This document shows positions 6,129 to 12,133 of a DNA stretch of 15,053 bases, one piece after another. Position numbers and translations under genes: made by a program. The stretch lies in assembly GCA_905201175.1 (NCBI GenBank), contig CAJKNC010000035.1:1-15053 (forward strand), written 5' to 3'. The stretch comes from an uncultured Succinatimonas sp. (lineage in GTDB: Bacteria; Pseudomonadota; Gammaproteobacteria; Enterobacterales; Succinivibrionaceae). Each line of letters opens with the position of its first letter. Positions within the stretch are counted from its first letter, which is position 1. The notes beneath the pieces were generated by a model. That model was not told the origin of the DNA and ran no database searches. It saw nothing but the letters and a program-made list of their open reading frames with translations.

Positions 6129-7595
6129 TTAATCTTTTTTCAAAGATAAAGTCAATTTTTGATATAAAGCAGCCATTTCTATATCATTTTCCATTCTCTT
6201 TTTAGTACGTCTAATTGCTTCAAATACAGATGAATGGTCTTTATTAAAAGCTCTGCCAATATCACTTTGAGATAAATTAGGAATCAAATCAGAAGCTAAT
6301 GTCATAGCAAAAGCTCTTGCTGTAGATACAGCTTTTTTACGCTCTGCAGACTCCATTGCTGTAACAGTAACTTCAAATTCTTTAGATACACGCTCTTTTA
6401 TTGAATCAATAGTAGTTATTTGACTTGAAACATTTACCAAATTTGCCAAGCTCTTTACAGCTTCATCATAAGTAATTGATCCATAAGCTAAAATATGAGA
6501 ATTAAGAGTTTTAATGGCTCCTTCGATTTCTCTTACATTAGAGCGAATATGATTAGCTATATACTGCATAATTGAATCTGGCAGTTCTATATTTAATTCC
6601 CTGCATTTTTTCAAAGTAATTGCCGCTCTAGTTTCTGTGCTTGGAGGATAAATCTCACGACAAACACCAGATCCAAAGCGAGACTTTAAACGAGGTGAAA
6701 AATCCTTCAAATTTCCAGGGGGAACATCTGAAGCCAAAATTAGTTGACGATTTGGTTTCTCTAGAAAATCCGCAATAATATCAAAGAAAGTATCTCTAGC
6801 CTTAGGTCCCTTAATAAAATTCTGTATATCATCAACAATGAATACATCTTGCTGGATAAATAAATCCTGAAAATGCACCTGCTGATAATCAAAAGAATTC
6901 TTACGAGACATAGACTCGACATAATTTCTTATAAACTCTTCAGCTCGAGTATAAATCAATGAAATATTAGGTTTAGTCTGTCTAATTCTATTTGCAATAG
7001 CAAATAAAAGATGAGTTTTTCCTAATCCTGATCCACCATAAATGTAAAAAGGATTGGTCTTAAATGATCCTGGCTCAGCAGCAACTTTTTTTGCAATAGT
7101 AAAAATCAACTCATTTTCAGGATCAGTAATATAGTTTTCAAATGTTTTATCTGGATTAATATGATCCTCGCGCATAAACTTAGGAAGTTTTTTGCGTAGA
7201 TCTTCTTGATTTCCAGAGTTAGCAAACGCTCCTGTCGCCGCAGCCATTGGCTGCTGATAAAACTGAGAATTATTTTGATTTCCTGGCATTGTCCCCATAG
7301 AACCCTGGGGCTGAAACTGAGAAACATTATTTTGAGGTAAGTTAGAAGCCATAATAACTTCCATACCTATAGATTCATTGCCAATCAAATGAGTTACTTC
7401 AGTAAAAAATGCCGGAACATATTTAAAAAACATTCGATAAACAAAATCCGAATTACAAATAAACGTAACCTTATTATTTGCAATTTGGATTGAAGTTTGA
7501 CTGCCTAAAAGGCCAATCAAATCCTTATTTGACGAGTATTCGGGCTGATTTGAAACTCTCTGAATTACTTCTGCCCAAAGCTGGACCAAATCCAT
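6129..7595 (-). CDS. dnaA: Chromosomal replication initiator DnaA (divergent)
   Basis: An AAA+ protein that binds DnaA boxes and opens oriC; 488 aa. Domain I (1-83) is short of recognisable motifs. Domain II (about 85-132) is a Q/N/M/G-rich linker. The AAA+ core shows FENY (152-155), Walker A GGSGLGKT (187-194), Walker B VFIVDD (251-256), sensor 1 LILASD, RLKSRF with the box VII arginine (302-307) and sensor 2 NVREIEGA (353-360). Domain IV (about 395-488) has KKAVSTARAFAM and NKDHSSVFEA where the family signature is GGRDHTTVLHA: one residue shorter, with both Thr changed to Ser. FVVGxSN is replaced by YITDPEN. The ATG at 7595 follows AAAGG. It is first gene of the leftward cluster and the only DnaA here; function is secure, divergence is real. 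Confidence 0.97.
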   Translation of the reverse strand: MDLVQLWAEVIQRVSNQPEYSSNKDLIGLLGSQTSIQIANNKVTFICNSDFVYRMFFKYVPAFFTEVTHLIGNESIGMEVIMASNLPQNNVSQFQPQGSMGTMPGNQNNSQFYQQPMAAATGAFANSGNQEDLRKKLPKFMREDHINPDKTFENYITDPENELIFTIAKKVAAEPGSFKTNPFYIYGGSGLGKTHLLFAIANRIRQTKPNISLIYTRAEEFIRNYVESMSRKNSFDYQQVHFQDLFIQQDVFIVDDIQNFIKGPKARDTFFDIIADFLEKPNRQLILASDVPPGNLKDFSPRLKSRFGSGVCREIYPPSTETRAAITLKKCRELNIELPDSIMQYIANHIRSNVREIEGAIKTLNSHILAYGSITYDEAVKSLANLVNVSSQITTIDSIKERVSKEFEVTVTAMESAERKKAVSTARAFAMTLASDLIPNLSQSDIGRAFNKDHSSVFEAIRRTKKRMENDIEMAALYQKLTLSLKKD

Positions 7596-7633
7596 AAAAA
7601 AACCTTTTAATTAATTATTAGCAGTATCTATTT

Positions 7634-7663
7634 ATTTTAACACATATGATGTGTTGACCTTAA
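7634..7663 (-). promoter_or_regulatory. Predicted dnaA promoter
   Basis: Read leftward: TTAAGG as a weak -35 (7658-7663), 18 bp, then TAAAAT (7634-7639) preceded by TGT, which makes an extended -10. It lies 38 nt before the dnaA start. Its -35 overlaps that of the rpmH promoter by two bases. Prediction by eye only. Confidence 0.5.
7639..7655. promoter_or_regulatory. Palindrome between the dnaA and rpmH promoters (possible operator)
   Basis: AACACAT (7639-7645) and ATGTGTT (7649-7655) form a perfect 7-3-7 inverted repeat. It covers most of the spacer of the predicted dnaA promoter and touches the -35 of the rpmH promoter, so one bound protein could affect both. It is not a canonical DnaA box, and I do not recognise a cognate regulator. 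Confidence 0.5.
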
Positions 7664-7683
7664 TAGCCTTATAAGAGTAAAAT
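7654..7683 (+). promoter_or_regulatory. Predicted rpmH operon promoter
   Basis: TTGACC (7654-7659) and TAAAAT (7678-7683), separated by 18 bp, each differ from the sigma-70 consensus by one base. Initiation near 7690 would give a leader of about 85 nt before rpmH, suitable for a strongly expressed ribosomal protein gene. Confidence 0.7.
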
Positions 7684-7703
7684 ACATTGTTTTTCGTGAA
7701 GAT

Positions 7704-7728
7704 GTATATTAATATTTCATTAATATAC
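7704..7728 (+). promoter_or_regulatory. Hairpin in the rpmH leader
   Basis: GTATATTAAT (7704-7713) and ATTAATATAC (7719-7728) form a perfect 10-bp stem with a 5-nt loop. It falls in the 5' untranslated region predicted for rpmH. It is A/T-rich and lacks a T-tract, so it is not a clear terminator. It may affect leader stability, or act as a DNA palindrome. Confidence 0.5.
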
Positions 7729-7774
7729 TTAAATAAAAATAATGGCGGGTTTTTACCGTCGTCGGAGGATTTAA

Positions 7775-7918
7775 ATGAAGCGTACATTCCAGCCTAATAC
7801 AACAAAGCGTAAGCGTACCCATGGTTTCCGCGTTCGCATGCGTACTGCTGACGGTCGTAAAGTTCTTTCCCGTCGCCGTGCCAAAGGTCGTAAGCGTTTG
7901 ACCACTGTTAATGGCTAA
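7775..7918 (+). CDS. rpmH: 50S ribosomal protein L34
   Basis: A short basic protein of 47 aa in the large ribosomal subunit, found by reading the sequence directly. It begins MKRTFQPNTTKRKRTHGFR and carries RMRTADGRKVLSRRRAKGRK, the standard L34 pattern. A perfect Shine-Dalgarno, GGAGG (7764-7768), sits 6 nt before the ATG. Its codon use (CGT and CGC for Arg) is richer in G+C than its neighbours, as expected for a highly expressed gene. It is divergent from dnaA, as in most bacteria. Its last 8 bases overlap the start of rnpA, implying translational coupling. The C-terminus TTVNG is slightly unusual but of normal length. Confidence 0.97.
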   Translation: MKRTFQPNTTKRKRTHGFRVRMRTADGRKVLSRRRAKGRKRLTTVNG

Positions 7919-8270
7919 TTATACCTTTCCTCGCGAAGTCAGACTTTTGACTTCGCGAGACTATGATAGGGTATTTAAAAATCCAATTCGAGTTAGTGCC
8001 CCAGGTCTGTTAATTCTTGCTGTAAGAAATAATGATCTGAGGTCTCCTAGACTTGGAATGGTTATACCTAAAAAGGTTTTGAAAAGGGCTGTCTGGCGAA
8101 ATCGTGTAAAACGATTAGTTAGGGAGTCTTTTCGTCTATCTCAACATACCCTTCCTCAGGCTGACCTGGTAGTAATGGCTAAGCCTAAGATTGGTGATAT
8201 AAGTAATGCGGATCTATCCACATCGTTGAAGAGATTATGGGAACAAATTTCTCGCCGTTTGGAAAAATAG
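7911..8270 (+). CDS. rnpA: Ribonuclease P protein component
   Basis: The protein cofactor of RNase P, which with the catalytic RNA removes 5' leaders from pre-tRNAs. 119 aa, the same length as E. coli RnpA. It shows FPREVRLLTSRDY at 6-18, LGMVIPKKVLKRA (48-60) and the family motif RNRVKRLVRESFR (63-75) in the RNA-binding helix. The ATG at 7911 lies inside the end of rpmH and has no separate Shine-Dalgarno, so ribosomes finishing rpmH probably initiate here. A perfect 12-bp hairpin begins 20 nt into the gene and may hold down expression relative to L34. The last 34 bases overlap yidD. Confidence 0.97.
   Translation: MANYTFPREVRLLTSRDYDRVFKNPIRVSAPGLLILAVRNNDLRSPRLGMVIPKKVLKRAVWRNRVKRLVRESFRLSQHTLPQADLVVMAKPKIGDISNADLSTSLKRLWEQISRRLEK
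7930..7959 (+). promoter_or_regulatory. Strong intragenic hairpin at the start of rnpA
   Basis: CTCGCGAAGTCA (7930-7941) and TGACTTCGCGAG (7948-7959) are perfectly complementary: a 12-bp stem with a 6-nt loop in an A+T-rich genome. It starts 12 nt after the rpmH stop and about 20 nt inside rnpA. No T-run follows, so termination is unlikely. It could slow ribosomes, be a ribonuclease cleavage point, or protect the rpmH message end. The function is inferred. Confidence 0.65.
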
Positions 8271-8479
8271 CAATATTTTTAATTCGCATCTATCAAGTGC
8301 TCATCAGTCCAATGCTCGGGCAACATTGTCGTTTTTACCCAAGTTGCTCACAATACACCATTGAAGCTATCAAGGAATGGGGGGGTATTCGCGGGATCTG
8401 GTTAGGATTTAAAAGGATTTGCAGATGTCATCCCTTAAATCCAGGTGGATTAGATCCTGTGCCTAAAAAGCCCAAATAA
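8237..8479 (+). CDS. yidD: Membrane protein insertion efficiency factor YidD
   Basis: A small membrane-associated protein (80 aa) that assists YidC-dependent insertion of inner-membrane proteins. An amphipathic or membrane-associated N-terminal helix (about 9-26, IAIFLIRIYQVLISPMLG) precedes the conserved CRFYPSCSQYTIEAI (31-45), and the end carries CHPLNPGGLDPVP (64-76). The ATG at 8237 matches the usual N-terminal length and lies 34 bases inside rnpA, with AAGAGA upstream. It is placed between rnpA and yidC as in most bacteria. A run of seven G (8379-8385) inside the gene encodes part of EWGG and is a possible slippage point, but the frame here is intact. Confidence 0.95.
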   Translation: MGTNFSPFGKIAIFLIRIYQVLISPMLGQHCRFYPSCSQYTIEAIKEWGGIRGIWLGFKRICRCHPLNPGGLDPVPKKPK

Positions 8480-8502
8480 TTCCTCGAGGCTAAGAAGAAC
8501 AA

Positions 8503-10143
8503 ATGGAACAGCAAAGAAATATTTTATTAATTGTCTTACTGTGCGTTACTTTGTTCCTGTTTTGGAACTGGAATTCAGATAAAGTCAACGCCGCCAAACT
8601 GGCAGAACAAGAAGCTCTTGCCGCGCAAATGGTTGATTCTACTGCAAACTCTGAAAGTTCCTTAGGAAAAATCGTAACTCTTAAAAGCGATAATCTGTTA
8701 CTCAGCATCAACCTTAATGGCGGTGATATTATTGATGCTAAATTATTAAAGGTAATGAAAGAGCAGGGTAAGGATGAGCCGTTCCATTTATTGATGACCA
8801 ATAATTTATTCATCTATCAAGCTCAAAGCGGTGCTGTAGGAAAAGATGGTCCTGACTCTAAAGTAAGACCAGTATATACGACTGCGGCTACAGATTATGA
8901 GCTGAAAGATGGAGAAAATTCTGTATCTGCAAGCTTAGTCTACGAAGAAAATGGCATTACCTATACTAAGACTTACACTCTTGACCGTAATTCTTATGTA
9001 GTAAAACTCAACTATAAGGTAGACAATCATAGCGATAAACCTGTACAAATGTCTTTCTACAGTCAATTAAAGCAAACTGAGGATATCTCTTCATTACAAA
9101 AAGATGATTCCAGCTTTGCTATGGTAGCTAGTGCTTATCGCGGTACTGCTTATTCATCAGATGATTCCCGCTATGAAAAAATTAAATTAGAAAATATCAT
9201 TGATGAAAAACATCCGGACATCAACACCAAGAACGGTTGGGTCGCTATGATTCAGCACTACTTTGTTTCCGCTTGGATTGGTGACGAAAATGCTAAAGGG
9301 AATATCATTTATAGCCAGGCTGCAAATAACAACACCGCCGCTATTATCGGCATTAGAACAGATAATACAAGCATAGATGCCGGAACATCTTACGATTTTA
9401 ATTCTAAATTGTGGGTAGGCCCTAAAGATCAGGAAGCTATGGCTGCTGTTGCAGACAACTTAGATCTTACTGTTGACTATGGTTGGTTATGGTTTATTTC
9501 CATACCTCTATTTAAGATCCTTTCCTTCTTCCACAGCTTAGTAGGTAACTGGGGATTCTCCATTATTCTTTTAACCTTAGTCGTTAGAGGAGTAATGTTC
9601 CCTTTAACTAAAGCTCAATATACTTCCATGGCTAAGATGAGATTATTACAGCCTAAGATGATTGAGCTAAGAGAGCGTTATAAAGATGACAGAGCTAAAT
9701 TAGGCCAAGAGACAATGCGTCTTTACAAGACCGAAAAGGTTAATCCTTTAGGAGGATGCTTGCCGTTGATTATCCAGATGCCTATTTTTATTGCTCTATA
9801 CTGGACCTTGATGGAATCAACTGAATTACGTCAGTCTAGCTTCATTTTATGGATTACAGATCTTTCTGTTTATGACCCATACTTTGTAACACCGATTCTT
9901 TACGGTATTTCAATGTTCTTTTTACAGAAGATGTCGCCAACTCCAATAACTGATCCTATTCAGAAAAAAGTATTTATGGCTATGCCTTTTGTATTTACTT
10001 TCATGTTCTGTACATTCCCGGCCGGTTTAACCTTATACTGGTTAGTATCCAACTGCTTCACTATTTTCCAGCAGGTAATTATTTTCCGCTCATTAGAGAA
10101 GCGCGGGTTAAGCATGAAAAAAACAAATTCCGAAGCAAAGTAA
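8503..10143 (+). CDS. yidC: Membrane protein insertase YidC
   Basis: The inner-membrane insertase acting alone or with SecYEG; 546 aa. One N-terminal membrane segment (about 5-23) starts with MEQQRN, typical of Gram-negative YidC. A large periplasmic domain (about 25-325) follows, with WVAMIQHYFVSAWI at 246-259. The conserved five-helix core then starts near 327. It contains VVRGVMFPLTKAQYTSMAKM (360-379), whose R362 aligns with the essential groove Arg of E. coli YidC. It also has the cytoplasmic hairpin, EKVNPLGGCLPLIIQMPIFIALY, and a C-terminal SLEKRGL. The start lies 23 nt after yidD with AAGAAG upstream. mnmE follows after 3 nt. Confidence 0.98.
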   Translation: MEQQRNILLIVLLCVTLFLFWNWNSDKVNAAKLAEQEALAAQMVDSTANSESSLGKIVTLKSDNLLLSINLNGGDIIDAKLLKVMKEQGKDEPFHLLMTNNLFIYQAQSGAVGKDGPDSKVRPVYTTAATDYELKDGENSVSASLVYEENGITYTKTYTLDRNSYVVKLNYKVDNHSDKPVQMSFYSQLKQTEDISSLQKDDSSFAMVASAYRGTAYSSDDSRYEKIKLENIIDEKHPDINTKNGWVAMIQHYFVSAWIGDENAKGNIIYSQAANNNTAAIIGIRTDNTSIDAGTSYDFNSKLWVGPKDQEAMAAVADNLDLTVDYGWLWFISIPLFKILSFFHSLVGNWGFSIILLTLVVRGVMFPLTKAQYTSMAKMRLLQPKMIELRERYKDDRAKLGQETMRLYKTEKVNPLGGCLPLIIQMPIFIALYWTLMESTELRQSSFILWITDLSVYDPYFVTPILYGISMFFLQKMSPTPITDPIQKKVFMAMPFVFTFMFCTFPAGLTLYWLVSNCFTIFQQVIIFRSLEKRGLSMKKTNSEAK

Positions 10144-10146
10144 ATA

Positions 10147-11517
10147 ATGTCTATTAAAGATACTATTGCAGCAATTGCCACCCCGCAGGGCAGGGGTGGC
10201 ATTGCCATTATTAGAGTTTCCGGAAATCAAGCTTTAACAGCAGCAAAAATTTTAACCGGAATTACTCCTAAGCCACGTCAAGCATATTTCTCTCAATTTA
10301 AATTCAACAATGAAATCGTTGATGAGGGGCTGCTTTTATACTTTAAAGCTCCAAATTCTTACACTGGAGAAGATGTAATAGAATTGCAAGGCCATGGAGG
10401 AAATATAGCTCCCCATCGCGTTTTAAATGCAGTATTAAGCATTCCAGACATTAGAATGGCTCAGCCAGGAGAATTTACTCGTCGAGCATTTCTTAACAAT
10501 AAAATGGACTTAACTGCTGCAGAAGCTGTTGAAGATCTTATCTCTGCAGGATCAGAAAGTGCTGCTAAAGCAGCCTTAGCATCACTTGAAGGCAGCTTTG
10601 CTCATAAACTTGATGATCTTACTGAAGAGCTCACTAATTTTAGAGTTCGTTTAGAAGGATGCTTAGATTTTCCAGAAGAACATGAAGACTTTTTTGACTC
10701 TGGTAAAGCATCTACAGATCTGCAAAAGCTTCGTGAATTAGCCTGTGAATCACTTAAAATTGCCTCTCAAGGAGTAAAACTTAATGAAGGGGCACGTATT
10801 GTATTAGCAGGCTCGCCAAATGCGGGAAAATCAAGCTTATTGAATGCCTTAGCTGGGACTGACAAGGCTATTGTTACCAATATTCCAGGAACTACGCGAG
10901 ATGTTCTTACAGCAGAAATTGAAATAGAAGGAGTTCCTGTAAATATTACTGACACAGCAGGTATTCGTGATACTCCTAGCGATGAAATTGAAGCTATAGG
11001 CATAAAAAAAGCTATAAGCGAATTAAAAAAAGCTGATTTAGTTCTTTTTATGATTGATGGATCATCACCAGCTCCCGATGCAAAAGCAACTTTAGAAACA
11101 ATTCTATCTCATGAAGTAAAGCCTGATCATATATTGATTGTAGTGTCTAAAAATGACAAGCCCCAGTATGATGAGACTATACAGATGCTAGATAGTAAGC
11201 CTTTTGCAGATATGAAAAAAGTTATGAGTTCTACTAAGGTTAAAGGCGGTTTAGATAAGCTGTATAAGGAATTATCTAATGCTCTGGGGATCATACCAAG
11301 TGAGGGAGTTTTTTCAGCAAGACGCCGCCATACTCTAGAACTTGAAGAAACAATCAAATCTATCGATAGGGCTATAAATATTCTTAATAATGGCGACCTT
11401 GTATTATGCGCTCAAGAAGTAAGAGAGGCTCAAGATCATCTTGGTACTATTACTGGAGCCGTGACATCTGACGATTTATTAGGAAAAATTTTCTCGACTT
11501 TCTGCATTGGCAAATAA
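10147..11517 (+). CDS. mnmE: tRNA modification GTPase MnmE
   Basis: With MnmG it makes the 5-carboxymethylaminomethyl group on wobble uridine 34 of several tRNAs. 456 aa, close to E. coli MnmE (454). The N-terminal tetrahydrofolate-binding domain begins DTIAAIATPQGRGGIAIIRVSG. The G domain has P-loop GSPNAGKSS (222-230), GTTRD (248-252) and DTAG (269-272). The G4 motif is SKND (334-337) instead of NKxD. The C-terminus is the catalytic CIGK (453-456). The gene starts 3 nt after the yidC stop and is probably coupled to it. A GC-rich hairpin lies 29 nt into the gene. mnmG, often nearby in relatives, is absent here; pqiC follows in the opposite direction. Confidence 0.97.
   Translation: MSIKDTIAAIATPQGRGGIAIIRVSGNQALTAAKILTGITPKPRQAYFSQFKFNNEIVDEGLLLYFKAPNSYTGEDVIELQGHGGNIAPHRVLNAVLSIPDIRMAQPGEFTRRAFLNNKMDLTAAEAVEDLISAGSESAAKAALASLEGSFAHKLDDLTEELTNFRVRLEGCLDFPEEHEDFFDSGKASTDLQKLRELACESLKIASQGVKLNEGARIVLAGSPNAGKSSLLNALAGTDKAIVTNIPGTTRDVLTAEIEIEGVPVNITDTAGIRDTPSDEIEAIGIKKAISELKKADLVLFMIDGSSPAPDAKATLETILSHEVKPDHILIVVSKNDKPQYDETIQMLDSKPFADMKKVMSSTKVKGGLDKLYKELSNALGIIPSEGVFSARRRHTLELEETIKSIDRAINILNNGDLVLCAQEVREAQDHLGTITGAVTSDDLLGKIFSTFCIGK
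10176..10201 (+). promoter_or_regulatory. GC-rich intragenic hairpin at the start of mnmE
   Basis: TGCCACCCC (10176-10184) and GGGGTGGCA (10193-10201) form a perfect 9-bp stem with an 8-nt loop. It lies over codons 10-19, which encode the conserved ATPQGRGG peptide. The protein constraint (Gly, Pro, Arg codons) may explain part of it. No T-run follows. A control on translation is possible but unproven. Confidence 0.5.
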
Positions 11518-11531
11518 TACAAAAAATTATT

Positions 11532-11593
11532 TAAAAACACCTAATTAGAAATCTATTTATAGCATCTAAAAGATTTAAAATTAGGTGTTTTTA
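11532..11593. terminator. Bidirectional terminator between mnmE and pqiC
   Basis: A perfect 15-bp inverted repeat, TAAAAACACCTAATT (11532-11546) and AATTAGGTGTTTTTA (11579-11593), has a T-run on each strand. Inside the 32-nt loop, AAATCT (11549-11554) and AGATTT (11571-11576) can form a second 6-bp stem. It sits 14 nt after the mnmE stop and 18 nt after the pqiC stop, so it can end both converging operons. Confidence 0.9.
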
Positions 11594-11611
11594 TATTTAT
11601 ACAAAATTTTA

Positions 11612-12133
11612 CTATAAAAGGTCAGCAATTATTCTATTTATAATTTTTACATAACCTTCTTTAAGACTTTCTGCTAATGCATCATAGCCATCTTCATTTT
11701 GTAAAAAATCTTGAGAATAATCGCGTATTAATATAATCTTGCTGCCGTTTTGCACCTTGCAAGCCAAAGAAATAAAGACCCTTCCTTCAGTACTGCCATA
11801 AAATTGAAGAACATTGATCTCGTATTTATATTTTGATATTGAAGGATATTTTAATAATTCGTTTATAGCTAATAAACTCAATTGATCCTCTAGCTTTTGT
11901 GACCATTTATGACTATTAGTTACCCTTAAACTTACGTCTGAAGTTTTTACTACAATAAATCCCTTATTTAAAGGAGAAGCAACTTCAACATTTAATTCTA
12001 TATTGCTATTTAAAGTAGCAGGAGAAACATTATCTACCAGAGTATAATTATCATTTTCCTGAGCTTGAAAAGAATTACTTATACAGCCTGATAATAAAGA
12101 TATACTAAAAATTACTATCAATAAATTTTTCAT
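11612..12133 (-). CDS. pqiC: PqiC-like outer-membrane lipoprotein (ABC-type transport auxiliary, YmbA/DUF330)
   Basis: The predicted outer-membrane lipoprotein partner of PqiB, 173 aa. The N-terminus MKNLLIVIFSISLLSGC is a lipoprotein signal peptide with lipobox LSGC; Cys17 is the predicted lipidated residue. The following residue is Ile, not Asp, which suits outer-membrane sorting. The body is a mixed alpha/beta domain seen in auxiliary lipoproteins of MCE transporters, but sequence identity is low, so the assignment leans on position after pqiA-pqiB. Its ATG overlaps the pqiB stop by one base (TAATG), implying coupling. It is the last gene of the operon before the bidirectional terminator. 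Confidence 0.87.
   Translation of the reverse strand: MKNLLIVIFSISLLSGCISNSFQAQENDNYTLVDNVSPATLNSNIELNVEVASPLNKGFIVVKTSDVSLRVTNSHKWSQKLEDQLSLLAINELLKYPSISKYKYEINVLQFYGSTEGRVFISLACKVQNGSKIILIRDYSQDFLQNEDGYDALAESLKEGYVKIINRIIADLL

Noticed and set aside
7106..7327. 73-aa minus-strand frame within dnaA
   Set aside because: It is another frame of the dnaA linker region; no independent support.
7596..7774. oriC in the dnaA-rpmH gap, as in Pseudomonas
   Set aside because: The 179 bp is filled by two promoters, a palindrome and a leader hairpin, with no DnaA boxes found on either strand.
8214..8222. CTATCCACA, an 8/9 match to a DnaA box
   Set aside because: A single copy inside the rnpA coding sequence, encoding conserved-frame residues, with no neighbouring boxes; likely chance.
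8490..8813. 107-aa minus-strand open frame
   Set aside because: It lies antisense to the start of yidC, which has strong family support.
9960..10208. 82-aa minus-strand open frame
   Set aside because: It is antisense across the yidC end and the mnmE start; both plus-strand genes are certain.
10767..11357. Two minus-strand open frames (10767-11003 and 11127-11357)
   Set aside because: Both are shadows within mnmE with no features of their own.
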